Positions 24,909 through 37,400 of a DNA stretch of 64,000 bases are shown here, one piece after another (the first letter of the stretch is position 1; the number at the start of each line of letters is the position of its first letter). The stretch lies in NCBI RefSeq assembly GCF_000787575.1, contig NW_012236525.1:201686-265685 (forward strand). Reading direction: 5' to 3'. Source of the DNA: Acytostelium subglobosum LB1. Taxonomy: Eukaryota > Evosea > Eumycetozoa > Acytosteliales > Acytosteliaceae. The translations under genes and the position numbers were made by a program. The notes below the pieces were generated by a model. That model did no database searches. It had not been told where the DNA came from and worked only from the letters and a program-made list of their open reading frames with translations.

Positions 24909-26360
24909 ATGTTGAGCAACATTACTCCATCATTGCAGAGAGTGTCAACTGGATTCGTGCGTTCATTCGCATCGGCCACAGTTGTCAAGTACAACTCATT
25001 CGGAAAGCCAGAGGAAGTCTTCAAGTAGGTCATAAACATACAATGTCAATCATATATATTACATACAACTGCAGATGAAAGAGTGGATGAATGGACTTCA
25101 CATTATACGACACGAAGAAGACAGAAGACACAACAATACTTGATAATGTTGCGAAACAGTCATTCAGGCATACTTTAGACAGGGTCGATCAAAGATCATG
25201 ATTGATAGATGATGTTAGATTTGACAATCAATCATATACTTGTTTGACCAATCAATCATATTGTCGATCACTCTATGACCAACAAACGGTCAATCATTCA
25301 ATTAAACGAACATGATCACTCACTCACTCAATCCATCACACCCAAACCAACCAATCAATCAATCAATCAATCAAACAATCAATGATGATCAATATAATAC
25401 AGAGTAGAGAAGGATAATGTAGCAGACAATGTTACATCGAATGAGGTGTTGGTCGAGATGATTCATGCACCAATCCACCCAGTGGACATTAACTTGGCAG
25501 AGGGAACTTATGGCATCCGCCCCAAGTTGCCATCGATCGCCGGTACAGAGGGTGTCGGCATTGTCAAGAAGGTTGGCGCCGGCGTCCAGGGACTCAAGCT
25601 GAACGACTACGTCGTGCCACTGCTCTCGTCCACTGTGGCCGGCACCTGGAGAACCCAGGGTGTCTTCTCGGAGAAGCAGCTGCAGAAGGTGCCCTCTGAC
25701 ATCCCAACAGAGTACCTCTCAGCCGTCTCGATCAACCCATGCACTGCTCTTCGTCTGCTCGACGACTATGTCACACTGAAGGCCGGCGACGTCGTCATTC
25801 AGAACGCCGCCAGCAGCATGGTCGGCCTGTCGCTCATCCAGATCGCCAAATCACGTGGAATCAAGACGATCAACGTCGTCAGCCGCAGCCCAGACTACGA
25901 CGAGCAGGTCACCCTTCTCAAGGGCCTCGGCGCCGACATCGTTGTCGACGACGAGTACATCCGCACACCAGAGTTTGCGCGTCTGATCGCCGACCTGCCC
26001 CGTCCACGTTTGGCACTCAACGCCGTCGGCGGCCAGTCAGCCACCGAGCTGGCCCGCGTGCTGGGCGATGGCGGCCACCTCGTCACTTATGGCTCCATGT
26101 CGCGTCGCGCTGTCACCGTGCCCACCAGCCACCTGGTGTTCCGTGACATCACCGTACACGGCTTCTGGCTCACCCGCTGGATCGAGAAGCACAGTGCACA
26201 GGAGCGTCAGGCCATGTTTGACACGATCTTTTCACTCATCCGCAGCAAGCACCTCAAGCTCTGGCTGGAGAAGCACAAGTTCTCTGACTTCCAGGGTGCT
26301 CTCGCTCGCTCCCAAGAACGAGGCAAGGGTAGAAAGATTGTTCTCGATTTACAATTGTAA
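24909..26360 (+). CDS. mecr: Mitochondrial trans-2-enoyl-CoA/ACP reductase (MECR/Etr1)
   Basis: Last step of mitochondrial type II fatty acid synthesis (NADPH-dependent reduction of 2-enoyl-ACP), needed for lipoate and respiratory chain assembly. Exons 24909-25024 and 25403-26360 give 357 residues. The N-terminus MLSNITPSLQRVSTGFVRSF is a classic mitochondrial presequence, cleaved before ATVVKYNSFGKPEEV. The medium-chain dehydrogenase fold follows: APIHPVDINLAEGTYGI (GroES-like), then the nucleotide-binding region QNAASSMVGLSLIQIAKSRG. There are no zinc-binding cysteines, as expected for the reductase branch. ALNAVGGQSATELARVL and VTYGSMSRRAVTVPTSHLVF are family landmarks. The intron is 378 nt, longer than most here, with repeated CAATCAATC near its 3' end. 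Confidence 0.95.
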
Positions 26361-27939
26361 TATTCATTCACATACAAAACACACATCAATATAGGATAAC
26401 AGTTATCCATCTCTTCATAGTCATATCCATCAATCAATCAATCAACAATCATATATCTTATATCTCTTTATACATTCTGATGATGAATGATCATTGTTGA
26501 CGAGATTTGAAGTGCCATCACCACAAACAGAGCAAATGACCAAAGAGGGGGTATCACGTGATAAATAACCCGACATTGAATGAATGGATTGGATGATTGG
26601 AGGTGATTGACTCTTACATCGATGGATTTCAAAGTGGCTTCGGCTCAAAGGGCGTGTTTGGCGATGGTTTTGAAGAGTTTGTTGGAAGGTGTTTGTGTGT
26701 TTTGGCTGGGGCTTGACTGAGGACCAACTCCAAACCATCAACAAAACAAAAACAAAAACAATGTGTGAAAGAGAGGCGGAATCTAGATTGGCTTCCCATC
26801 TCGATTGAAACCTGATGAGTGTGTGCATGTTTGTGCCTGGGAGCAGCAGACGATTTTTTTTTTCAACATCAACTACAGACACTCACACAAAGGTAAACAA
26901 AAGGATGTTCTAGCACAGCATTACAGAGTAACAATAAGCAGACATACAGGCGAGGTGAGGTGAGGTGGTTTGTTAACAACATCACAACCATCAAACATAC
27001 TCATACTCATATCATACTCATACTCATATACACACACATTAAACATACATATACAGCCAAACAGACAGTACATACAGTTTGAATTCTGAGATTGGAAGTG
27101 AAAGTAAATGTAAGACCATACTATCCATATCACGTGATTGTACTCATACACTCATCAATCCATCATTCAGAAGTTGTTGTTGTTGTTGATCATTCATCCA
27201 ATCACACACTCATACACACCATTCATTCACTCACGCCCACCCCAACCAACATCAACAACCAACAACAATAACAAACACCAACTATTTCTTTGTTAAGTTT
27301 GTTTGATGATGGACGATCCAGTCTTGAGTGGACCACTCTGAAATGAAGTGCCGACATCATTGATGTTGTTTGATTGATTGATTGATTGGCAGACAGGCAC
27401 ACACACACTTATATAGACACTTAAGATTACACTTCTTACAACCTTCATTGTGTGCACCACTTGCCCGATCATATGAACGACGCAATCCAGTCAGTTCCAC
27501 TGAGGACAGAACACAATCAATCAAACATATAGTCCATTAATCAATCAAACATAATCCATCAATCTTGATCTGTGACCTAATACCTTGCCCAACATCATTG
27601 ATTTAGTACACTACACATCGCGAGATTAAACAAAAGACAGGTAGTCCAGCATCAGCATCATCATCAACTTCAACTTCATCAGTATCAATCCAATTCCAAA
27701 TCCAATAACAGCATACATTTGACAACAAAGACGACTGACGGATAAACAGCCAACAAAAGACAAAGACAAAGACAAGAGACTTACTTGCTGCCAGTTGCAG
27801 AGAGAGAAGGAATCACAATCATTGATTGATTGATCGAAGGAGCTAGGCCGCGAGGACATATAGGCTCCCAATCTCGCTCAAGCATTTATATATATATATA
27901 TATACATATACATACATATACATACCATAAGCATAAGCA
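26361..27939. other. Long intergenic region, no supported gene
   Basis: Nearly 1.6 kb. It contains a CATACTCATA-type repeat near 27000-27030, TTGTTG and CAACAA runs, TGATTGATTGATTGATTG at about 27369-27387 and an AT dinucleotide run at about 27888-27903. A minus-strand open stretch at 26442-26882 lacks splice structure and recognisable domains. The region must contain the MECR terminator and the promoter of the next gene. Confidence 0.5.
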
Positions 27940-30900
27940 ATGGCGATGACAATGACAAACAACAGACGGTTTGTCAATCACATCATTCGAAATGTCGTCC
28001 AGCAAAACAGCATTCCAGACGGCACGATGCCCTCTCCAGAGGCCCAGTTCACATTGACCAAGTACTTTGATGATGCCAACACTGTTGATCTTGGTAAGTT
28101 GTGATTGATCGATTGATTGGAATGGCTTGGATTCATTCCAATCATAATACAAGTCAATCCAATTGAGTGAGTGGAGCGATCAGCTGACACGCCAATCACG
28201 CCATACTATGTAGTGTTCATCAATATGATGGACAGAGTCAACAGCGAGAAGACACACTTTGAACCAGTACTGTCAAGGATACTCAAGTTGATCAAGAACA
28301 ATATATCATTGCATCCACCATCACTGCAGATACTTCTGGATTTGGACGCGTTTTGCATTTGCAGCGCGCCACTGGTCAGCGCCACACTGCAAAAGACAAT
28401 AACCTACATCCGCGCACTCATTGCCAATCAGGTGCGCCAGCATCCCAGCTATATCATACATCAGCAGCACCAGCTTGGCGTTGGAAACAGCGGGCTGATG
28501 CCCAATGGCAGCGGTCATGGATCGTCCATGTCGATGCGCCGCTCCAGCATTGGCCTAGTGCGCACGCGAAGCCAGTCGGCGTCCACCTCGTCCACCACAT
28601 CCAGGGACGACCAAAGCCCTCTTCAGCCACGCACTTCACTCGACCTGAGCAACATGCTATCGATATCAAATCAGCAACCGCAACACAACCCAGCAATGTC
28701 AGTGTCGTCGTCCACATCGACGTCATCGTCGCCATCGCCGCAGTCGGTTGCCGACTCGCCCATTCGCATCACACTCAACAACTCGCAGTCGTCCACCGTG
28801 TCGACGCCACTCTCTCCCAACCTAATGTCAGCGATCACCAACTCGCCGGGACAGGGCGATCCGACCGCCGCAGCCATTGGCATTTCGGCGTCGGTGTCGG
28901 GCAACTCGATCGCCCACATCACTCTGAAGGACAGCGGCGCGACTGCTCTCAACAATGCCACAATCACTCATCCCTTCTCGTCGAGCAATGGAATGGCATC
29001 GTCTGGCAGCAACCTCATCAACTCACCCACCCTCTCACGACGCGCTGCCTGTCAAGACGATGGCTACATCTGCGACTTTATCGGCTTCAAGACCAACATC
29101 AAGTCATCATCGTCCATTGCTCACAAGCATAGTATGTATACTCACATACTCCATCCTCAGTCACTCCCATACTCATTCATTCAATCAAACTCCCAATCAA
29201 CAACAGAGATACAGAGCTTGTTGACACACTCACCATTTGGCGTGCTACAACAGTGCAGCGACATTAAGGCAAAGGACATCTTTGTGTGCCCAGACGATTC
29301 GAACAACATGGCACCAATCAACATTGTACAACAAGCAAAGAAGAGGTCTGAACGCAAAGATGCCACGCTGACCATGCGACGCAGGAAGGCGCCAGCACTG
29401 TTTCAATACAAGTATTACAAAGATCAGGAGCAACTCAAGATCAGCGAGGCAGAGAAGTTGCAAGTCATCAAGGTGATCAACAACCCTTCCACTGCCCAGG
29501 ACAGGGCCATAGCGTCGAGGATATTTATAAAGGTATGTCTTGGCATGAGGACCAATCAGATCAACTCTGGAACCATCCCTACTCACTCACTCATTCAATC
29601 AATCAATCACAATCAGATACTGTTGGATATATATTGCAAGAATGGAGTGGAGGGCGAGAAGACCATATTGGCCTACTTCAAACAGATCATCGAGAGCCCA
29701 AGCAAGGATACAAGGATACAGTTGTTCAATATTATATTCAATCTGGCCATCCACGTCAATATCTACTCGGAGCTGAAGCTGGACGATGGCTCGCATGGCA
29801 CCATTGGGGATCTGCAGAGCTCTGTGTTCTCGCTGCTGCGCGACATCCTTAACCACTGCGTGGAGCACGAGCGCGACAACAAAGTCTGGCAGGAGGCCCT
29901 GAATTGCATGATCTTCTTTGTCGTGCACCAGGGCGCCATCATCCGCAATCGCATGTTCCAGCTCAACTCGGGCATCATCTCGTGCATGCTGACCTACGTG
30001 CAGGACATCAGCGATCAGACCAAGCGCATGCTGGTTCGCATGCTCTGCAACTTCCTGTACCGCGACGTCAATCACAGCAACCAACAGAACAGCGCGTCCA
30101 TGGCGCTCAACGAGGAGGAGCTGAACGCCGTCGGCGGCATCGACTTTGTCCTGCGCCTGTACACCTCGGTGCGCTCCAACGAAGCCAAGAACAACCTGTT
30201 TGTCGTGGTCTTTGACTATGTGCTGCAGAGCGCGCTCAAGTGCCAGATCATCGCCGACACGCAGTTGGTCCAAGAGGCGCCGCTGCTGCTCGAGCTGTTC
30301 AAGCGAGCGGATGCGCCACACTACTTTGTTCAGCTGTTCAAGTGCATACCCGAGAAGGACTTTGTGTCGGACTTCTTCCAGTTCGCATCGTCCGACGCTT
30401 CCAAGAACAACGAGGCTTCGTTCTCCTACGAGGACCTGATCATCAAGTTCTCGATGAAGATACACGAGCATGCCGTGCGCTTCCAAAAGATGGATCCCTA
30501 CTACGAGAAGTTTGCGCAAGAAGTCCAAGACCATCCCGACAAGTCAGCTGCTCTCTTGCAGGAGTGGTTGTTCAATGAGCAGGATGAGACCATACGTATG
30601 AATGGCGCGGTAAGTGTCCAGGAATTTCCGGCAAGTCACGTGACTTGAAGCCTGTCACGTGACACCGATCACGTGATACCAAATCGATCACATGACTAAC
30701 TTCCAATGTATCCATTTACTCATTATACATTCTAGAACTGGCTACTTGTACTTCTAAAGAAGACTATCATCGACAAGGAACCCATCAACTATGCATTTAA
30801 CATATTTGTACAGCTTGCATCGCATGCCAATCCACAGATTAGAAGGCTATACATCAGCCTTACCGAGAGACTATTGCTGCTTTCAAAGTATAGAGTGAGT

Positions 30901-31630
30901 AGTCCAGTCCTCCCTCCAACCCAATGCCAAGGCCACCCCTCCTAACATCGTCGTCATCACCACCCTTTAGTTGAAGACTGGCGAAAGCAAGAGAGACGAG
31001 ATATTCGAGTTGTTCAACGAGTGCATGCAGAGATTGATAGCGGCGGGCGAGAAGGATGAGTCCAACTTGCTGTTGATCATAGATATAATGTTCGATTTAA
31101 TATATACTAGGAATGGAGCAAAGACATTGTTCATCAAGGACACGCAGCCAGACACAAACTACTCGCTGTTCCTCAACAACCAGTTCGTCATATCGATTAG
31201 CCTTCTAAAGCTGATCAACATTGGCACGCTACATTACAGCTTTGCCAACATCCCCACACTGGAGCGATACTACGAGCCGAGACTTATGCTTTTGCATCTC
31301 CTACTGCTTCGTTGCAGTGATGCCGAGGACCTTGCCAAGATTGGCGGTATTGGATTCTTCAAGAATCTAATGCACGACTCTTGTACACAGATTGCATAGT
31401 AAGTTGATCATTCGACCAATCATTCATTCAAGCAATCACTAACATCAAATGTACAAATATATAGCCATTCAAGTTACTTCTTGTTGACACAATTGGAAGC
31501 AGAGAGTCCTGAGCAATACCGAAGCATCCTCACAAGACTACTGTCAAAGGCCAGAGAGAACAATGACGAGAACTTAATATCCAATCCATTCTTCCAGGTG
31601 CAGGGCATAATCGATATGACTCACAAGTGA
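27940..31630 (+). CDS. Large predicted helical (ARM-like) protein, function unknown
   Basis: Seven exons: 27940-28093, 28214-29131, 29207-29532, 29617-30609, 30736-30894, 30971-31398 and 31465-31630, giving 1047 residues with stop TGA at 31628-31630. After the N-terminus (MAMTMTNNRRFVNHII) comes a helical block (FEPVLSRILKLIKNNISLHP), then a Ser/Thr-rich low-complexity stretch (about residues 125-330). The C-terminal two-thirds is continuous amphipathic helix, for example VFSLLRDILNHCVEHERD, MLTYVQDISDQTKRMLVRML and PRLMLLHLLLLRCSDAEDL. This pattern fits an ARM/HEAT-type superhelix, but I recognise no named family. There are no membrane segments or catalytic motifs. It is probably a scaffold (inference). 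The intron at 29132-29206 is 75 nt with no in-frame stop, so retention would stay in frame. Confidence 0.8.
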
Positions 31631-31930
31631 CAGTAAAGTGCTGGTTCATAGGTGAGAGCTGGCAGGCAAGACACCTGCCACACCCCTTCAAAGCAAGCAA
31701 GCTGGATGCATCGGATGGAAGGAAGATGGATATCCTGGACATCCAAGTCCTCAGTGGTTGTCAACTTTTTGATCACGACAGAGTAAAGTCCCCATCAGTT
31801 CGGAATCTACCTTATTTGGCTTGGTGCGCCCATTTGTTTGGCTTGGTTGATTGGTTGAATCGACGTCCTATTAGGACTCACGAAAGGGGGAATAATAGAC
31901 TGATCAGTCACACTAGTGGATTAAACAGGT
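31631..31930. other. Unusual GC-richer island downstream of the helical-protein gene
   Basis: About 300 nt directly after the stop codon at 31630 is less AT-rich than other spacers and contains local inverted repeats: GGCAGG/CCTGCC (31661-31666 and 31674-31679, 7-nt loop) and GACTGATCAGTC (31898-31909). Both strands have medium-length open frames with no coding-like composition. It may be a long 3' UTR or a separate non-coding RNA gene. Confidence 0.35.
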
Positions 31931-31934
31931 AATG

Positions 31935-31935
<1 letters not shown>

Positions 31936-31968
<33 letters not shown>
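31936..31968. repeat. GT dinucleotide microsatellite
   Basis: About 16 uninterrupted GT units. Confidence 0.95.
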
Positions 31969-31972
<4 letters not shown>

Positions 31973-32153
31973 ACAACAACTCTCACCCTACGTCATCTTG
32001 TTTCCTTCCTCCTCTCAACAACTCAATGAGTTGAGCGTAGCTACTCTCTCACTCATTTGCACTTGACCAGACTCATTCATCAATCAATCAATCATACATG
32101 TAATAAGGTATTCTATTTACCTTACAAATCATATTATATATAACAATAACTTG

Positions 32154-33048
32154 ATGGATAGAAAGACAAAGATAATATTAGTATTTGGATTGTTCTTGGT
32201 ATCCTTGATTACACTTATATGTGGAGTTGTATACTTATCAGTTAAACTTGTACCGACTGTAAGTATGAGATGTTGGAGCATTGATAGATAGGATAAGTTG
32301 TTAACATGGTATTCAGATCAAAGAAGCTAAGAACTTTAGAGAGACAACATGTCAGATTATAGATTTACATATAACACCTACAAATGTTAGTGATTCAGGG
32401 CCATGCGGCTCATTGGACTCTAATGTATGGTGGACATGGTGGCTTGGTTACAATGACTTTGTTGGTGACAATGGAGTATTGTCATATTCAAGTTCGACGA
32501 AGGGCAACCCTGCCTCCAAACCAAAGTCCATCAAAGATATGAACCAATGTTATCAAGCTGAATGGACCGTCAACTTTGCTTATGGAAGTCAGAACCAGGG
32601 TGTGATTCGTAGTCTTTGGACGACAGACACCAATCTGGTGCACAAGTATACGAACTTCTACTCTGTAAACTCGATGCATGTTTGCTACTACAATCAGAAC
32701 AATATGGATCAGATGTGTTGGGCAAAGTTGAAGCCTTACAAACAGGCCTACTTTGACAACACTCTGGCCATCACAATACCAGGCGCAATTGGCACACTGC
32801 TCTTCCTGTTTCTGTATATAATGGTGCGTCGTCGTGGGGACCTATCTCAATATTACACAATGACTCGTGATGAGCACATTGAGTTCAATCAGAAGAATCG
32901 ACTCACTTTGATGGATCCCAACAATCCAATACTATCAGTCAACACATTCATTTATGTTGATCATAACGACATCAAGAAGTCTGGAAATTCCAAAGATCGC
33001 CTTATTGATGGCAGCAATTGCCATTCCGATGAAGAAGATGATTATTGA
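32154..33048 (+). CDS. Two-transmembrane protein with Cys-containing extracellular domain, unknown
   Basis: Exons 32154-32258 and 32317-33048 give 278 residues. Residues 5-30 (KIILVFGLFLVSLITLICGV) form a TM helix or uncleaved signal anchor. A ~160-residue loop follows with several cysteines (ETTCQ, GPCGS, NQCYQ, HVCYYN, DQMCWAK) and the Trp-rich NVWWTWWLGYNDF. A second TM segment lies near residues 186-206 (TLAITIPGAIGTLLFLFLYI), then a basic stop-transfer MVRRRGD and a ~70-residue cytosolic tail ending in acidic SDEEDDY. This TM-loop-TM plan with disulfide-capable cysteines resembles auxiliary subunits such as BK beta, but I see no sequence signature and do not claim homology. Confidence 0.75.
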
Positions 33049-33816
33049 TTATAATCAACTCTAATGGTGTCGCCACCATAAAATTGTATCCATCCTACCT
33101 CTCCAACTCAATCCATCAATCCATCCATTCATCAATCCAATTATTTAAGTATATAATTATGATCATGATCAATTATGATTGATCAAAGAGCAAAAAAGCA
33201 AGAGAATGAGAGGCGCCACAACCATGCAGTGTGGTGTGGAATGGCGGTAATGATCAATCACTAACTAAACATCATGAATGATTGATTAATTGATTGATTG
33301 AATATACTCCCACATCTACAAACACACCAATATTACAAGATGGATACCATTCATTGACCAAACATGAGTTTGGATGTATTATAGTTAGTGTTAGTCATGG
33401 GGTGTGACTAATACTATATCACACACCTATTGGAGTTGATCACAGGGCTCCCCTCCGTGATGGCGGTATAGGGGGTCTGCCTGGACAGGCGGGAACAGAC
33501 AATACCCACCCCCGCATCCTCTCTCTCACTAACACACAAATTCCCCAACACATCCATAACGGGGTTGCAAATGGACTTGAACCAATCACCTCATCCAATG
33601 ATAGAGTGGATAAATCATTTGAGATGGAAGTGAAGTGAAGTCAATTTAAATTATTAATAATAAATTTAAATTGATTGTCAGGAAGGTCAGGTCATTCATT
33701 CATACATTATATTGATACATACAAACCATCAATTGCCATTAATTAATTTGAACCAAATTCAATAACAACAACAAATTGTATTCAATCCTTACCCTACTCT
33801 ACCCTGTAAACAAACC
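33049..33816. other. Intergenic region with a GC-rich, hairpin-forming island
   Basis: Mostly AT-rich, but 33441-33520 is strikingly GC-rich. It contains nested complementary pieces: GCCT/AGGC around GGAC (33479-33490), enclosed by GTCT/AGAC (33475-33478 and 33497-33500), enclosed by GGGGG/CCCCC (33471-33475 and 33509-33513). A candidate non-coding RNA lies here (see findings). The rest shows TTAATTAA-type AT runs and no coding sequence. Confidence 0.4.
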
Positions 33817-34188
33817 ATGACACCAACCAAGAAAGTTGCAGCACCAGTTGTTCTTGCCCCGAGATCAAAGAGGACAATAGTACCTCCCGACAGATTGGCA
33901 TCAACAGTAGTGCCTAAGGCATACGAGAAGCATCCAAAACCAAAGGTAAATATTAATAATCAATTATTAAATTAATTATTTTATTAAGTTATTAATCAAT
34001 TATTCCTTATTTCTTTTCATCAATTTGCTTCCTTCCTACCAAATTACTTTCTAATTACATTTAATAAAACAAAGAAAACCAAGGCAACTACTACCAAGAA
34101 GGTTAAGAAGACTCCTTCAAAGACAAAGAAGCCAAAGGTTGCCAAGGCAAAGAAGACTGTAACAAAGAAGGTGAAGGCCACCAAATAA
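33817..34188 (+). CDS. Small lysine-rich, histone-H1-like basic protein
   Basis: Exons 33817-33945 and 34075-34188 give 80 residues. Exon 1 encodes MTPTKKVAAPVVLAPRSKRT...YEKHPKPK. Exon 2 is almost entirely Lys/Thr/Ala/Val/Pro (TKKVKKTPSKTKKPKVAKAK...) with repeated (K)KxxK/SPxK-like spacing, as in H1 C-terminal tails. No winged-helix globular domain is present, so it resembles the tail-only H1-like proteins of protists. It may be a nuclear DNA-compacting protein or, less likely, a ribosomal tail-like peptide. The gene is small, spliced by a canonical GTAAAT...AAAG intron, and its stop overlaps AATAAA (34184-34189), which supports a real transcript. Confidence 0.75.
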
Positions 34189-34242
34189 AGTTGATGTATA
34201 ATAATTATTGATCAGTTAGATTGTCATTCAAATATTTGGGAT

Positions 34243-34285
34243 AGGGTGAGGGTTAGGGTGAGGGTAAGGGTTGAGGTTAGGGTTG
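34243..34285. repeat. Degenerate telomere-like GGGTTA/GGGTGA repeat
   Basis: AGGGTGAGGGTTAGGGTGAGGGTAAGGGTTGAGG-type tandem units occur on the plus strand between two genes. A shorter relative (GAGGGTAAGGGTAGGGTAG) is at about 17107-17125. Confidence 0.6.
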
Positions 34286-34450
34286 TTCTTCTAATTTGGG
34301 CTGCCAAATGGCGCCAAAAGTTCATTATTTCAAATTTGTGTCAATCTCATTCACTTCCCTCTCTTTGAAGTAATCATTACTTCAAACTATCTCTATCTTA
34401 TACAAATACTTATATTTATACATATACACACAATACACATTCACAGGGCA

Positions 34451-37400
34451 ATGGATGATGATACAATAGATTCAAACGATGAGTCATCTCAGTCGTCCAA
34501 TGATGATACTCCACAGAAAATCAGAAGTAGCAGCAACAAGAACACCAAACAGACACAATCACAATCACAGTCACAGTCGACTACAGCCTCAACAGCAACA
34601 ATAGCAGTTAACAATAGTAATAATAATAATAAGGATGTAAAGAGATTGATGATTACAAAGATGACGTTGGAGAACTTCAAATCATATGCCGGCCTTCAGG
34701 AGATTGGTCCCTTCCACAAATGTTTTACATCTGTCGTTGGACCAAATGGCAGTGGCAAGTCCAACGTTATCGACGCTCTACTCTTTGTCTTTGGTCGCCG
34801 TGCCAAACAGATCCGTCTGAACAAAGTAGCCGAGCTCGTCCACAACTCTGAGAAACACAAGAAGGAGACCACCGCCAAAGTGTCCGTCTTCTTCCAAGAT
34901 ATCATCGACTTGGTATGTGTATCCACACATGTGGACATGCCCACAACATCAACATCCACGTTAACAACACAATACTAACAATGATTGGTTGGTCGTACAA
35001 CAGCCAGGCGATGACTATAAGGTCGTACCGGGTACAGAGTTGGTAGTCACTAGGACAGCAAACAAGAAGGGTGAGTCCACCTATCAATTGAATGGAGAGA
35101 AGAGCACGTATACAATCGTCACAGATACATTGAAGAAGCGTGGAATCGATCTGGATAACAATAGATTCCTGATCCTTCAGGGAGAGGTCGAGCAAATCGC
35201 CATGATGAAGCCCAAAGCCCAGAACCCGCATGAGGAGGGTTTGCTCGAGTACCTGGAGGAGATCATTGGCAGCAATCGCTATCTGTCACAGATTGAGGAG
35301 TCATACAAAGCCGTTGAGGCGGCCAATGAGAAGAGGACCACAGTATTCAACAGACTAAAGATCGTCGAGAAGGAGCGTGAGGGCCTTGAGGACGCCAAGA
35401 CCGAGGCCGAGAACTATCTCAAGATGGAGATCGAGAGCATTGGCTACCGCTCCATCATGGTGCAGATCAAGCGACACGAGTATGAGCGCGAGAATCAGAC
35501 CAACCTCGAGCAGAGGCAGCAGTTGGAGAAAAAGCTGGCGGTTGAGAAGGAGAAGATGTCTGAGACGCGCACCAAGCTGAAGCAGTCCGAGTCGACTATG
35601 AAGGCAGAGGAGCGTCTGCGCGACGACCTGTCCAAGACGGTCGCCCGATGCAAGGACGAGCATCACCAGCACGAGAAGCGTGCCATCAAGATTGGCGAGG
35701 ACCTCAAGCATCTCAACACAATGATCAAGAAGAACGACGCCGTGCTGGCAGAGGAAGCCAAGAGGACACAGGACCAGACCGAGGCCATCGAGCAGCTCAA
35801 GGCGGACATTGTAAAGAACGAAAAGGAGTCCACCGTGCTGCCCAAGAAGCTGGCCGAGGAGGAGAAGGCACTGGAGAAGATGATGCAATCGCTCAAGGGC
35901 GAGACTGCCGAGCTGCAGGCCGAGATGGAGGAGCGCCAGAAGGAGCTGATGCCCTGGTCCAAGAAGTTTTCCGAGATCAAGTCCAAGGTGGACATCCAGC
36001 GCTCCGAGATCCAGGTGCTCTCCAAGGACTTTAACGACGCCCAGCTGCGACTGGACGAGGCGACTAAAGTGTTGGGCGAGTCCAAGTCCACAGCCACCAA
36101 GCGCAACATCGATATCACAGCCGCCAAGAAGGAGTTGGAACAAGTCAAGAGCAATCTGAAGAAGGCCGAGACCGCCATAGCACAGATGAGACAAGAGGAG
36201 GATAGTCTGTACGCTGAGATGAAGAAGGCTCGTGTCATCACCGAGGAGCTGAGGTCGCAGCTCTCTGAGAGCTCCTCAAGGAATGCCGTGCTGGATCGTC
36301 TGATGCGAATGAAGGAGACAGGCGTCCTACCTGGCATCCACGGCCGTCTCGGTGATCTCGGAGCAATCGACAAGAAGTACGACGTTGCCATCTCCACAGC
36401 CTGTCCATCCCTAGACAACATTGTTGTTGACACGACCTCCACAGCAGAGAAGTGTGTCGATGAACTAAGGTAAGTGAAGACGCGATCAATCAATCAATCA
36501 ACTCTGATTAACCAACTCTCTCGATCACATACAGGAGGGGCAACTTGGGAAGAGCAACATTCATCATATTGGACAAGATTGATTACTTGAAGAAACAGAC
36601 AGAGAAGATAGATACACCAGACAACACACCAAGACTGTTTGATTTGGTCAAGATGAAGGATGAGGAGATGTACGCCACGGCATTCTACTACGCACTCAGG
36701 GATACACTGGTCGCCAACGACCTGGACGCCGCCACAAAGATTGCCTATGGCAGCAAGCGTTACAGAGTTGTCACGCTGGACGGTGCCCTGATCGACACGA
36801 GCGGTGCAATGTCTGGTGGTGGCAACAAAGTGATGAGGGGTGCAATGGGCTCCAGGGTGTCCGATCCTACCGAGGACAAGAAGCGCCTGGCTAAGCTGGA
36901 CGAGGAGCTAAAGGGCCTCGACGCCAGTCTACAAGAGGCCAGAACAAAGAGGACCGAGGCACAGGCCAGCATCGAAGAGCTGACCAAGCGCAAGGCCGAG
37001 CTGGAGGTCGTGCTGCCCAAAATGGAGATGGATATCAAGGCTGCCCACCAGAAGGAGGAGGAGCTGACCAAGGCCATCCCAGCACTGCAAGCTCAGGTCA
37101 AACAGTCATCGGCCAGACGCGAGAAGGTCGAGCAGCTGCAAGAGAAGCTGGACGTCGACATGAAGGAGTACGACAAGATGAAGACCAAGGTTGACAAGAT
37201 CGAGGCCGAGATCCAGGAGGTGCAGAACAAGATCGTCAACATTGGTGGCCCATCACTCAAGAGTAAGAGGGAGAAGGTGGAGCAGCTGCAGCAACAGATC
37301 GACCAGGGCCAGCACGCCATCACCAAAGCGCATGTACAGATAAAGAGTATGGAGAAGTCGATCGAGAAGTCAAAGAAGACCGTGGAGCTCAACCAGGCTG

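Noticed and set aside
26442-26882. 146-codon minus-strand open frame in the spacer after MECR
   Set aside because: Random-looking composition and no splice pattern or domain.
33558-33640. tRNA-like T-arm (GGTTCAAGTCC on the minus strand)
   Set aside because: No matching acceptor stem or valid anticodon loop could be folded around it.
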